Shown one piece after another: positions 39,772-53,323 of a DNA stretch of 64,000 nt. Under the pieces are notes generated by a model. The model ran no database searches and had not been told where the DNA came from. It worked only from the letters and a program-made list of their open reading frames with translations. The translations under genes were made by a program, and so were the position numbers. The DNA lies in assembly GCA_964057225.1 (NCBI GenBank), contig OZ059895.1:23818688-23882687 (forward strand). Direction: 5' to 3'. The DNA is from Auanema rhodensis (taxonomy: Eukaryota > Nematoda > Chromadorea > Rhabditida > Rhabditidae). Numbering within the stretch: position 1 is the first letter of the stretch; the number at the start of each line of letters is the position of its first letter.

Positions 39772-41883
39772 AGTTCATGGTAACCATGACTTTGAAATTT
39801 ACGTGAACTTTAATTTATGCTAATTAAATGTACACGTGATGTGCACTTGGTATGTAACTCGCTTCACGTGAAAGATAAAGAGATGCGGTTTTCAAAATTA
39901 GATTCCCCATGTCCATATTAGTCTAAAAACAAATTTTTATTGATATTGGTTCATGGTAACCATGACTTTGAAATTTACGTGAACTTTAATTTATCCTAAT
40001 TAAATGTACACGTGATGTGCACTTGGTACGTAACTCGCTTCACGTGAAAGATAAAGAGATGCGGTTTTCAAAATTAGATTCCCCATGTCCATATTAGTCT
40101 AAAAACAAATTTTTATTGATATTGGTTCATGGTAACCATGACTTTGAAATTTACGTGAACTTTAATTTATGCTAATTAAATGTACACGTGATGTGCACTT
40201 GGTATGTAACTCGCTTCACGTGAAAGATAAAGAGATGAGGTTTTCAAAATTATATTCCCCATGTCCATATTAGTCTAAAAACAAATTTTTATTGATATTG
40301 CTTCATGGTAACCATGACTTTGAAATTTACGTGAACTTTAATTTATGCTAATTAAATGTACACGTGATGTGCACTTGGTATGTAACTCGCTTCACGTGAA
40401 AGATAAAGAGATGCGGTTTTCAAAATTAGATTCCCCATGTCCATATTAGTCTAAAAACAAGTTTTTATTGATATTGGTGCATGGTAACCATGACTTTGAA
40501 TTTTACGTGAACTTTAATTTATGCTAATTAAATGTACACGTGATGTGCACTTGGTATGTAACTCGCTTCACGTGAAAGATAAAGAGATGCGGTTTTCAAA
40601 ATTAGATTCCCCATGTCCATATTAGTCTAAAAACAAATTTTTATTGATATTGGTTCATGGTAACCATGACTTTGAAATTTACGTGAACTTTAATTTATGC
40701 TAATTAAATGTACACGTGATGTGCACTTGGTATGTAACTCGCTTCACGTGAAAGATAAAGAGATGCGGTTTTCAAAATTAGATTCCCCATGTCCATATTA
40801 GTCTAAAAACAAATTTTTATTGATATTAGTTCATGGTAACCATGACTTTGAAATTTACGTGAACTTTAATTTATGCTAATTAAATGTACACGTGATGTGC
40901 ACTTGGTATGTAACTCGCTTCACGTGAAAGATAAAGAGATGCGGTTTTCAAAATTAGATTCCCCATGTCCATATTAGTCTAAAAACAAATTTTTATTGAT
41001 ATTGGTTCATGGTAACCATGACTTTGAAATTTACGTGAACTTTAATTTATCCTAATTAAATGTACACGTGATGTGCACTTGGTACGTAACTCGCTTCACG
41101 TGAAAGATAAAGAGATGCGGTTTTCAAAATTAGATTCCCCATGTCCATATTAGTCTAAAAACAAATTTTTATTGATATTGGTTCATGGTAACCATGACTT
41201 TGAAATTTACGTGAACTTTAATTTATGCTAATTAAATGTACACGTGATGTGCACTTGGTATGTAACTCGCTTCACGTGAAAGATAAAGAGATGAGGTTTT
41301 CAAAATTATATTCCCCATGTCCATATTAGTCTAAAAACAAATTTTTATTGATATTGCTTCATGGTAACCATGACTTTGAAATTTACGTGAACTTTAATTT
41401 ATGCTAATTAAATGTACACGTGATGTGCACTTGGTATGTAACTCGCTTCACGTGAAAGATAAAGAGATGCGGTTTTCAAAATTAGATTCCCCATGTCCAT
41501 ATTAGTCTAAAAACAAGTTTTTATTGATATTGGTGCATGGTAACCATGACTTTGAATTTTACGTGAACTTTAATTTATGCTAATTAAATGTACACGTGAT
41601 GTGCACTTGGTATGTAACTCGCTTCACGTGAAAGATAAAGAGATGCGGTTTTTAAAATTAGATTCCCCATGTCCATATTAGTCTAAAAACAAATTTTTAT
41701 TGATATTGGTTCATGGTAACCATGACTTTGAAATTTACGTGAACTTTAATTTATGCTAATTAAATGTACACGTGATGTGCACTTGGTATGTAACTCGCTT
41801 CACGTGAAAGATAAAGAGATGCGGTTTTCAAAATTAGATTCCCCATGTCCATATTAGTCTAAAAACAAATTTTTATTGATATT
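39772..41883 (+). repeat. 6-monomer tandem duplication, two copies of 1,056 bp
   Basis: Copies start at 39772 and 40828. Shared rare markers, in order: A head; T with TATCCTAATT and GGTACGTAAC; T with GATGAGG and TTATATTCC; C with AACAAGTTTT; G with p26 a>t; T. Four of these are not seen in neighbouring units, which makes the duplication unambiguous. The only difference I noticed is TTTTTAAAATT in the G monomer of copy 2 (41532) against TTTTCAAAATT in copy 1. Confidence 0.93.
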
Positions 41884-42059
41884 GGTGAATGGTAACCATG
41901 ACTTTGAAATTTACGTGAACTTTAATTTATGCTAATTAAATGTACACGTGATGTGCACTTGGTATGTAACTCGCTTCACGTGAAAGATAAAGAGATGAGG
42001 TTTTCAAAATTAGATTCCCCATGTCCATATTAGTCTAAAAACAAATTTTTATTGATATT
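41884..42059 (+). repeat. Single monomer with private head GGTGAATGG and GATGAGG
   Basis: It sits between the 6-mer duplication and the second 31-monomer-spaced cassette. The head change (p5 c>a) disrupts one arm of the CATGG-TAA-CCATG dyad. GATGAGG is shared with the third monomer of the adjacent 6-mer copies, which suggests local conversion. Confidence 0.75.
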
Positions 42060-43115
42060 GGTTCATGGTAACCATGACTTTGAAATTTACGTGAACTCTA
42101 ATTTATGCTAATTAAATGTACACGTGATGTGCACTTGGTATGTAACTCGCTTCACGTGAAAGAAGAAGAGATGCGGTTTTCAAAATTAGATTCCCCATGT
42201 CCATATTAGTCTAAAAACAAATTTTTATTGATATTGGTTCATGGTAACCATGACTTTGAAATTTACGTGAACTTTAATTTATGCTAATTAAATGTACACG
42301 TGATGTGCACTTGGTATGTAACTCGCTTCACGTGAAAGATAAAGAGATGCGGTTTTCAAAATTAGATTCCCCATGTCCATATTAGTCTAAAAACAAATTT
42401 TTATTGATATTGGTTCATGGTAACCATGACTTTGAAATTTACGTGAACTTTAATTTATGCTAATTAAATGTACACGTGATGTGCACTTGGTATGTAACTC
42501 GCTTCACGTGAAAGATAAAGAGATGCGGTTTTCAAAATTAGATTCCCCATGTCCATATTAGTCTAAAAACAAATTTTTATTGATATTGGTGCATGGTAAC
42601 CATGACTTTGAAATTTACGTGAACTTTAATTTATGCTAATTAAATGTACACGTGATGTGCACTTGGTATGTAACTCGCTTCACGTGAAAGATGAAGAGAT
42701 GCGGTTTTCAAAATTAGATTCCCCATGTCCATATTAGTCTAAAAACAAATTTTTATTGATATTGGTGCATGGTAACCATGACTTTGAAATTTACGTGAAC
42801 TTTAATTTATGCTAATTAAATGTACACGTGATGTGCACTTGGTATGTAACTCGCTTCACGTGAAAGATAAAGAGATGCGGTTTTCAAAATTAGATTCCCC
42901 ATGTCCATATTAGTCTAAAAACAAATTTTTATTGATATTGGTGCATGGTAACCATGACTTTGAATTTTACGTGAACTTTAATTTATGCTAATTAAATGTA
43001 CACGTGATGTGCACTTGATATGTAACTCGCTTCACGTGAAAGATAAAGAGATGCGGTTTTCAAAATTAGATTCCCCATGTCCATATTAGTCTAAAAACAA
43101 ATTTTTATTGATATT
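42060..43115 (+). repeat. 6-monomer cassette, copy 2 (GAACTCTAAT start)
   Basis: Repeats the series of 36604-37659 at an offset of 5,456 bp. The final p26 a>t monomer carries an additional CTTGATATG. It is followed by GTCGAAA monomers, whereas copy 1 is followed by a plain T monomer, so homology ends at the cassette edge. Confidence 0.8.
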
Positions 43116-46100
43116 GGTTCATGGTAACCATGACTTTGAAATTTACGTGAACTTTAATTTATGCTAATTAAATGTACACGTGATGTGCACTTGGTATGTA
43201 ACTCGCTTCACGTGAAAGATAAAGAGATGCGGTTTTCAAAATTAGATTCCCCATGTCCATATTAGTCGAAAAACAAATTTTTATTGATATTGGTTCATGG
43301 TAACCATGACTTTGAAATTTACGTGAACTTTAATTTATGCTAATTGAATGTACACGTGATGTGCACTTGGTATGTAACTCGCTTCACGTGAAAGATAAAG
43401 AGATGCGGTTTTCAAAATTAGATTCCCCATGTCCATATTAGTCTAAAAACAAATTTTTATTGATATTGGTGCATGGTAACCATGACTTTGAAATTTACGT
43501 GAACTTTAATTTATGCTAATTAAATGTACACGTGATGTGCACTTGGTATGTAACTCGCTTCACGTGAAAGATAAAGAGATGCGGTTTTCAAAATTAGATT
43601 CCCCATGTCCATATTAGTCGAAAAACAAATTTTTATTGATATTGGTTCATGGTAACCATGACTTTGAAATTTACGTGAACTTTAATTTATGCTAATTAAA
43701 TGTACACGTGATGTGCACTTGGTATGTAACTCGCTTCACGTGAAAGATAAAGAGATGCGGTTTTCAAAATTAGATTCCCCATGTCCATATTAGTCTAAAA
43801 ACAAATTTTTATTGATATTGGTGCATGGTAACCATGACTTTGAAATTTACGTGAACTTTAATTTATGCTAATTAAATGTACACGTGATGTGCACTTGGTA
43901 TGTAACTCGCTTCACGTGAAAGATAAAGAGATGCGGTTTTCAAAATTAGATTCCCCATGTCCATATTAGTCTAAAAACAAATTTTTATTGATATTGGTTC
44001 ATGGTAACCATGACTTTGAAATTTACGTGAACTTTAATTTATGCTAATTGAATGTACACGTGATGTGCACTTGGTATGTAACTCGCTTCACGTGAAAGAT
44101 AAAGAGATGCGGTTTTCAAAATTAGATTCCCCATGTCCATATTAGTCTAAAAACAAATTTTTATTGATATTAGTTCATGGTAACCATGACTTTGAAATTT
44201 ACGTGAACTTTAATTTATGCTAATTAAATGTACACGTGATGTGCACTTGGTATGTAACTCGCTTCACGTGAAAGATAAAGAGATGCGGTTTTCAAAATTA
44301 GATTCCCCATGTCCATATTAGTCTAAAAACAAATTTTTATTGATATTAGTTCATGGTAACCATGACTTTGAAATTTACGTGAACTTTAATTTATGCTAAT
44401 TAAATGTACACGTGATGTGCACTTGGTATGTAACTCGCTTCACGTGAAAGATAAAGAGATGCGGTTTTCAAAATTAGATTCCCCATGTCCATATTAGTCT
44501 AAAAACAAATTTTTATTGATATTGCTTCATGGTAACCATGACTTTGAAATTTACGTGAACTTTAATTTATGCTAATTAAATGTACACGTGATGTGCACTT
44601 GGTATGTAACTCGCTTCACGTGAAAGATAAAGAGATGCGGTTTTCAAAATCAGATTCCCCATGTCCATATTAGTCTAAAAACAAATTTTTATTGATATTA
44701 GTTCATGGTAACCATGACTTTGAAAATTACGTGAACTTTAATTTATGCTAATTAAATGTACACGTGATGTGCACTTGGTATGTAACTCGCTTCACGTGAA
44801 AGATAAAGAGATGCGGTTCTCAAAATTAGATTCCCCATGTCCATATTAGTCTAAAAACAAATTTTTATTGATATTGCTTCATGGTAACCATGACTTTGAA
44901 ATTTACGTGAACTTTAATTTATGCTAATTAAATGTACACGTGATGTGCACTTGGTATGTAACTCGCTTCACGTGAAAGATAAAGAGATGCGGTTTTCAAA
45001 ATTAGATTCCCCATGTCCATATTAGTCTAAAAACAAATTTTTATTGATATTGGTGCATGGTAACCATGACTTTGAAATTTACGTGAACTTTAATTTATGC
45101 TAATTAAATGTACACGTGATGTGCACTTGGTATGTAACTCGCTTCACGTGAAAGATAAAGAGATGCGGTTTTCAAAATTAGATTCCCCATGTCCATATTA
45201 GTCTAAAAACAAATTTTTATTGATATTGGTGCATGGTAACCATGACTTTGAAATTTACGTGAACTTTAATTTATGCTAATTAAATGTACACGTGATGTGC
45301 ACTTGGTATGTAACTCGCTTCACGTGAAAGATAAAGAGATGCGGTTTTCAAAATTAGATTCCCCATGTCCATATTAGTCGAAAAACAAATTTTTATTGAT
45401 ATTGGTTCATGGTAACCATGACTTTGAAATTTACGTGAACTTTAATTTATGCTAATTAAATGTACACGTGATGTGCACTTGGTATGTAACTCGCTTCACG
45501 TGAAAGATAAAGAGATGCGGTTTTCAAAATTAGATTCCCCATGTCCATATTAGTCTAAAAACAAATTTTTATTGATATTGGTTCATGGTAACCATGACTT
45601 TGAAATTTACGTGAACTTTAATTTATGCTAATTAAATGTACACGTGATGTGCACTTGGTATGTAACTCGCTTCACGTGAAAGATAAAGAGATGCGGTTTT
45701 CAAAATTAGATTCCCCATGTCCATATTAGTCTAAAAACAAATTTTTATTGATATTGGTTCATGGTAACCATGACTTTGAAATTTACGTGAACTTTAATTT
45801 ATGCTAATTAAATGTACACGTGATGTGCACTTGGTATGTAACTCGCTTCACGTGAAAGATAAAGAGATGCGGTTTTCAAAATTAGATTCCCCATGTCCAT
45901 ATTAGTCTAAAAACAAATTTTTATTGATATTAGTTCATGGTAACCATGACTTTGAAATTTACGTGAACTTTAATTTATGCTAATTAAATGTACACGTGAT
46001 GTGCACTTGGTATGTAACTCGCTTCACGTGAAAGATAAAGAGATGCGGTTTTCAAAATTAGATTCCCCATGTCCATATTAGTCTAAAAACAAATTTTTAT

Positions 46101-47691
46101 TGATATTGGTTCATGGTAACCATGACTTTGAAATTTACGTGAACTTTAATTTATGCTAATTAAATGTACACGTGATGTGCACTTGGTATGTAACTCGCTT
46201 CACGTGAAAGATAAAGAGATGCGGTTTTCAAAATTAGATTCCCCATGTCCATATTAGTCTAAAAACAAATTTTTATTGATATTGGTTCATGGTAACCATG
46301 ACTTTGAAATTTACGTGAACTTTAATTTATGCTAATTAAATGTACACGTGATGTGCACTTGGTATGTAACTCGCTTCACGTGAAAGATAAAGAGATGCGG
46401 TTTTCAAAATTAGATTCCCCATGTCCATATTAGTCTAAAAACAAATTTTTATTGATATTGGTTCATGGTAACCATGACTTTGAAATTTACGTGAACTTTA
46501 ATTTATGCTAATTAAATGTACACGTGATGTGCACTTGGTATGTAACTCGCTTCACGTGAAAGATAAAGAGATGCGGTTTTCAAAATTAGATTCCCCATGT
46601 CCATATTAGTCTAAAAACAAATTTTTATTGATATTAGTTCATGGTAACCATGACTTTGAAATTTACGTGAACTTTAATTTATGCTAATTAAATGTACACG
46701 TGATGTGCACTTGGTATGTAACTCGCTTCACGTGAAAGATAAAGAGATGCGGTTTTCAAAATTAGATTCCCCATGTCCATATTAGTCTAAAAACAAATTT
46801 TTATTGATATTGGTTCATGGTAACCATGACTTTGAAATTTACGTGAACTTTAATTTATGCTAATTAAATGTACACGTGATGTGCACTTGGTATGTAACTC
46901 GCTTCACGTGAAAGATAAAGAGATGCAGTTTTCAAAATTAGATTCCCCATGTCCATATTAGTCTAAAAACAAATTTTTATTGATATTGGTTCATGGTAAC
47001 CATGACTTTGAAATTTACGTGAACTTTAATTTATGCTAATTAAATGTACACGTGATGTGCACTTGGTATGTAACTCGCTTCACGTGAAAGATGAAGAGAT
47101 GCGGTTTTCAAAATTAGATTCCCCATGTCCATATTAGTCTAAAAACAAATTTTTATTGTTATTGGTTCATGGTAACCATGACTTTGAAATTTACGTGAAC
47201 TTTAATTTATGCTAATTAAATGTACACGTGATGTGCACTTGGTATGTAACTCGCTTCACGTGAAAGATAAAGAGATGCGGTTTTCAAAATTAGATTCCCC
47301 ATGTCCATATTAGTCTAAAAACAAATTTTTATTGATATTGGTTCATGGTAACCATGACTTTGAAATTTACGTGAACTTTAATTTATGCTAATTAAATGTA
47401 CACGTGATGTGCACTTGGTATGTAACTCGCTTCACGTGAAAGATAAAGAGATGCGGTTTTCAAAATTAGATTCCCCATGTCCATATTAGTCTAAAAACAA
47501 ATTTTTATTGATATTGGTTCATGGTAACCATGACTTTGAAATTTACGTGAACTTTAATTTATGCTAATTAAATGTACACGTGATGTGCACTTGGTATGTA
47601 ACTCGCTTCACGTGAAAGATAAAGAGATGCGGTTTTCAAAATTAGATTCCCCATGTCCATATTAGTCTAAAAACAAATTTTTATTGATATT
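43116..47691 (+). repeat. 26-monomer segment: GTCGAAA / AATTGAATG 4-mers and T-T-T-A 4-mers
   Basis: AATTGAATG (p55 a>g) occurs at 43292 and 43996, 704 bp apart, with G(GTCGAAA), T and G between. The series T, T, T, A is tandemly repeated at 45404-46107 and 46108-46811. A C-T-C neighbourhood at 44524-45051 includes an A head with GAAAATTAC and GGTTCTC (p120 t>c), the first p120 t>c in the window. Monomers at 46812 and 46988 carry GATGCAG and p172 a>t (GTTATTG), respectively. Confidence 0.75.
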
Positions 47692-49627
47692 GGTTAATGG
47701 TAACCATGACTTTGAAATTTACGTGAACTTTAATTTATGCTAATTAAATGTACACGTGATGTGCACTTGATATGTAACTCGCTTCACGTGAAAGATAAAG
47801 AGATGCGGTTTTCAAAATTAGATTCCCCATGTCCATATTAGTCTAAAAACAAATTTTTATTGATATTGGTTCATGGTAACCATGACTTTGAAATTTACGT
47901 GAACTTTAATTTATGCTAATTAAATGTACACGTGATGTGCACTTGGTATGTAACTCGCTTCACGTGAAAGATAAAGAGATGCGGTTTTCAAAATTAGATT
48001 CCCCATGTCCATATTAGTCTAAAAACAGATTTTTATTGATATTGGTGCATGGTAACCATGACTTTGAAATTTACGTGAACTTTAATTTATGCTAATTAAA
48101 TGTACACGTGATGTGCACTTGGTATGTAACTCGCTTCACGTGAAAGATAAAGAGATGCGGTTTTCAAAATTAGATTCCCCATGTACATATTAGTCTAAAA
48201 ACAAATTTTTATTGATATTGGTTCATGGTAACCATGACTTTGAAATTTACGTGAACTTTAATTTATGCTAATTAAATGTACACGTGATGTGCACTTGGTA
48301 TGTAACTCGCTTCACGTGGAAGATAAAGAGATGCGGTTTTCAAAATTAGATTCCCCATGTCCATATTAGTCTAAAAACAAATTTTTATTGATATTGGTGC
48401 ATGGTAACCATGACTTTGAAATTTACGTGAACTTTAATTTATGCTAATTAAATGTACACGTGATGTGCACTTGGTATGTAACTCGCTTCACGTGAAAGAT
48501 AAAGAGATGCGGTTTTCAAAATTAGATTCCCCATGTCCATATTAGTCTAAAAACAAATTTTTATTGATATTGGTGCATGGTAACCATGACTTTGAAATTT
48601 ACGTGAACTTTAATTTATGCTAATTAAATGTACACGTGATGTGCACTTGGTATGTAACTCGCTTCACGTGAAAGATAAAGAGATGCGGTTTTCAAAATTA
48701 GATTCCTCATGTCCATATTAGTCTAAAAACAAATTTTTATTGATATTGGTGCATGGTAACCATGACTTTGAAATTTACGTGAACTTTAATTTATGCTAAT
48801 TAAATGTACACGTGATGTGCACTTGGTATGTAACTCGCTTCACGTGAAAGATAAAGAGATGCGGTTTTCAAAATTAGATTCCCCATGTCCATATTAGTCT
48901 AAAAACAGATTTTTATTGATATTGGTGCATGGTAACCATGACTTTGAAATTTACGTGAACTTTAATTTATGCTAATTAAATGTACACGTGATGTGCACTT
49001 GGTATGTAACTCGCTTCACGTGAAAGATAAAGAGATGCGGTTTTCAAAATTAGATTCCCCATGTACATATTAGTCTAAAAACAAATTTTTATTGATATTG
49101 GTTCATGGTAACCATGACTTTGAAATTTACGTGAACTTTAATTTATGCTAATTAAATGTACACGTGATGTGCACTTGGTATGTAACTCGCTTCACGTGGA
49201 AGATAAAGAGATGCGGTTTTCAAAATTAGATTCCCCATGTCCATATTAGTCTAAAAACAAATTTTTATTGATATTGGTGCATGGTAACCATGACTTTGAA
49301 ATTTACGTGAACTTTAATTTATGCTAATTAAATGTACACGTGATGTGCACTTGGTATGTAACTCGCTTCACGTGAAAGATAAAGAGATGCGGTTTTCAAA
49401 ATTAGATTCCCCATGTCCATATTAGTCTAAAAACAAATTTTTATTGATATTGGTGCATGGTAACCATGACTTTGAAATTTACGTGAACTTTAATTTATGC
49501 TAATTAAATGTACACGTGATGTGCACTTGGTATGTAACTCGCTTCACGTGAAAGATAAAGAGATGCGGTTTTCAAAATTAGATTCCTCATGTCCATATTA
49601 GTCTAAAAACAAATTTTTATTGATATT
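47692..49627 (+). repeat. Marker monomer plus 5-monomer HOR, two copies of 880 bp
   Basis: The monomer at 47692 has GGTTAATGG with CTTGATATG and recurs only at 57372. The 5-mer follows at 47868 and 48748: CAGATTT (p161 a>g); G with GTACAT (p142 c>a); T with GTGGAAG (p100 a>g); G; G with CCTCATG. The only diagnostic difference between copies is the head of the first unit (T in copy 1, G in copy 2). GTACAT makes a new TGTACAT in the otherwise TGTCCAT stretch. Confidence 0.88.
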
Positions 49628-50683
49628 GGTGCATGGTAACCATGACTTTGAAATTTACGTGAACTTTAATTTATGCTAATTAAATGTACACGTGATGTGC
49701 ACTTGGTATGTAACTCGCTTCACGTGGAAGATAAAGAGATGCGGTTTTCAAAATTAGATTCCCCATGTACATATTAGTCTAAAAACAAATTTTTATTGAT
49801 ATTGGTTCATGGTAACCATGACTTTGAAATTTACGTGAACTTTAATTTATGCTAATTAAATGTACACGTGATGTGCACTTGGTATGTAACTCGCTTCACG
49901 TGGAAGATAAAGAGATGCGGTTTTCAAAATTAGATTCCCCATGTCCATATTAGTCTAAAAACAAATTTTTATTGATATTGGTGCATGGTAACCATGACTT
50001 TGAAATTTACGTGAACTTTAATTTATGCTAATTAAATGTACACGTGATGTGCACTTGGTATGTAACTCGCTTCACGTGAAAGATAAAGAGATGCGGTTTT
50101 CAAAATTAGATTCCCCATGTCCATATTAGTCTAAAAACAAATTTTTATTGATATTGGTGCATGGTAACCATGACTTTGAAATTTACGTGAACTTTAATTT
50201 ATGCTAATTAAATGTACACGTGATGTGCACTTGGTATGTAACTCGCTTCACGTGAAAGATAAAGAGATGCGGTTTTCAAAATTAGATTCCCCATGTCCAT
50301 ATTAGTCTAAAAACAAATTTTTATTGATATTGGTTCATGGTAACCATGACTTTGAAATTTACGTGAACTTTAATTTATGCTAATTAAATGTACACGTGAT
50401 GTGCACTTGGTATGTAACTCGCTTCACGTGAAATATAAAGAGATGCGGTTTTCAAAATTAGATTCCCCATGTCCATATTAGTCTAAAAACAAATTTTTAT
50501 TGATATTGGTGCATGGTAACCATGACTTTGAAATTTACGTGAACTTTAATTTATGCTAATTAAATGTACACGTGATGTGCACTTGGTATGTAACTCGCTT
50601 CACGTGAAAGATAAAGAGATGCAGTTTTCAAAATTAGATTCCTCATGTCCATATTAGTCTAAAAACAAATTTTTATTGATATT
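49628..50683 (+). repeat. Rearranged third 5-mer copy containing a hybrid monomer
   Basis: The first monomer (49628-49803) carries both GTGGAAG and GTACAT, which sit on neighbouring monomers in the two copies to the left. The CAGATTT unit is missing. Then T with GTGGAAG, G, G, T with GAAATATAAAG (p103 g>t), and G with GATGCAG and CCTCATG follow. The p103 variant ties this copy to the related block at 57548-59483. Confidence 0.8.
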
Positions 50684-52443
50684 GGTTCATGGTAAACATG
50701 ACTTTGAAATTTACGTGAACTTTAATTTATGCTAATTAAATGTACACGTGATGTGCACTTGGTATGTAACTCGCTTCACGTGAAAGATAAAGAGATGCGG
50801 TTTTCAAAATTAGATTCCCCATGTCCATATTAGTCTAAAAACAAATTTTTATTGATATTGGTGCATGGTAACCATGACTTTGAAATTTACGTGAACTTTA
50901 ATTTATGCTAATTAAATGTACACGAGATGTGCACTTGGTATGTAACTCGCTTCACGTGAAAGATAAAGAGATGCGGTTTTCAAAATTAGATTCCCCATGT
51001 CCATATTAGTCTAAAAACAAATTTTTATTGATATTGGTGCATGGTAACCATGACTTTGAAATTTACTTGAACTTTAATTTATGCTAATTAAATGTACACG
51101 TGATGTGCACTTGGTATGTAACTCGCTTCACGTGAAAGATAAAGAGATGCGGTTTTCAAAATTAGATTCCCCATGTCCATATTAGTCTAAAAACAAATTT
51201 TTATTGATATTAGTTCATGGTAACCATGACTTTGAAATTTACGTGAACTTTAATTTATGCTAATTAAATGTACACGTGATGTGCACTTGGTATGTAACTC
51301 GCTTCACGTGAAAGATAAAGAGATGCGGTTTTCAAAATTAGATTCCCCATGTCCATATTAGTCTAAAAACAAATTTTTATTGATATTGGTTCATGGTAAC
51401 CATGACTTTGAAATTTACGTGAACTTTAATTTATGCTAATTAAATGTACACGTGATGTGCACTTGGTATGTAACTCGCTTCACGTGAAAGATAAAGAGAT
51501 GCGGTTTTCAAAATTAGATTCCCCATGTCCATATTAGTCTAAAAACAAATTTTTATTGATATTGGTGCATGGTAACCATGACTTTGAAATTTACGTGAAC
51601 TTTAATTTATGCTAATTAAATGTACACGTGATGTGCACTTGGTATGTAACTCGCTTCACGTGAAAGATAAAGAGATGCGGTTTTCAAAATTAGATTCCCC
51701 ATGTCCATATTAGTCTAAAAACAAATTTTTATTGATATTAGTTCTTGGTAACCATGACTTTGAAATTTACGTGAACTTTAATTTATGCTAATTAAATGTA
51801 CACGTGATGTGCACTTGGTATGTAACTCGCTTCACGTGAAAGATAAAGAGATGCGGTTTTCAAAATTAGATTCCCCATGTCCATATTAGTCTAAAAACAA
51901 ATTTTTATTGATATTGGTTCATGGTAACCATGACTTTGAAATTTACGTGAACTTTAATTTATGCTAATTAAATGTACACGTGATGTGCACTTGGTATGTA
52001 ACTCGCTTCACGTGAAAGATAAAGAGATGCGGTTTTCAAAATTAGATTCCCCATGTCCATATTAGTCTAAAAACAAATTTTTATTGATATTGGTTCATGG
52101 TAACCATGACTTTGAAATTTACGTGAACTTTAATTTATGCTAATTAAATGTACACGTGATGTGCACTTGGTATGTAACTCGCTTCACGTGAAAGATAAAG
52201 AGATGCGGTTTTCAAAATTAGATTCCCCATGTCCATATTAGTCTAAAAACAAATTTTTATTGATATTGGTTCATGTTAACCATGACTTTGAAATTTACGT
52301 GAACTTTAATTTATGCTAATTAAATGTACACGTGATGTGCACTTGGTATGTAACTCGCTTCACGTGAAAGATAAAGAGATGCGGTTTTCAAAATTAGATT
52401 CCCCATGTCCATATTAGTCTAAAAACAAATTTTTATTGATATT
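50684..52443 (+). repeat. 10 mixed monomers with private single-base changes
   Basis: No HOR is clear. Private changes: GGTAAACATG near 50695, CACGAGATG near 50925, TACTTGAAC near 51067, GTTCTTGG near 51744 and CATGTTAACC near 52275. Four of these alter the head dyad or an ACGTG core, making this one of the less conserved stretches for the otherwise constant motifs. Confidence 0.7.
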
Positions 52444-53323
52444 AGTTCATGGTAACCATGACTTTGAAATTTACGTGAACTTTAATTTATGCTAATTAAA
52501 TGTACACGTGATGTGCACTTGGTATGTAACTCGCTTCACGTGAAAGATAAAGAGATGCGGTTTTCAAAATTAGATTCCCCATGTCCATATTAGTCTAAAA
52601 ACAAGTTTTTATTGATATTGGTGCATGGTAACCATGACTTTGAATTTTACGTGAACTTTAATTTATGCTAATTAAATGTACACGTGATGTGCACTTGGTA
52701 TGTAACTCGCTTCACGTGAAATATAAAGAGATGCGGTTTTTAAAATTAGATTCCCCATGTCCATATTAGTCTAAAAACAAATTTTTATTGATATTGGTTC
52801 ATGGTAACCATGACTTTGAAATTTACGTGAACTTTAATTTATGCTAATTAAATGTACACGTGATGTGCACTTGGTATGTAACTCGCTTCACGTGAAAGAT
52901 AAAGAGATGCGGTTTTCAAAATTAGATTCCCCATGTCCATATTAGTCTAAAAACAAATTTTTATTGATATTGGTGCATGGTAACCATGACTTTGAAATTT
53001 ACGTGAACTTTAATTTATGCTAATTAAATGTACACGTGATGTGCACTTGGTATGTAACTCGCTTCACGTGAAAGATAAAGAGATGCGGTTTTCAAAATTA
53101 GATTCATCATGTCCATATTAGTCTAAAAACAAATTTTTATTGATATTGGTTCATGGTAACCATGACTTTGAAATTTACGTGAACTCTAATTTATGCTAAT
53201 TAAATGTACACGTGATGTGCACTTGGTATGTAACTCGCTTCACGTGAAAGAAGAAGAGATGCGGTTTTCAAAATTAGATTCCCCATGTCCATATTAGTCT
53301 AAAAACAAATTTTTATTGATATT
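52444..53323 (+). repeat. 5-monomer cassette shared with 41356-42235
   Basis: Order: AACAAGTTTT; G with p26 a>t and TTTTTAAAATT; T; G-type head; T with GAACTCTAAT and AAGAAGAAGAG. The same order lies at 41356-42235, 11,088 bp (63 monomers) to the left. Heads of the first monomer differ (A here, C there). The G unit here has a private ATTCATCATG, and the p26 unit also has GAAATATAAAG. Confidence 0.78.
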
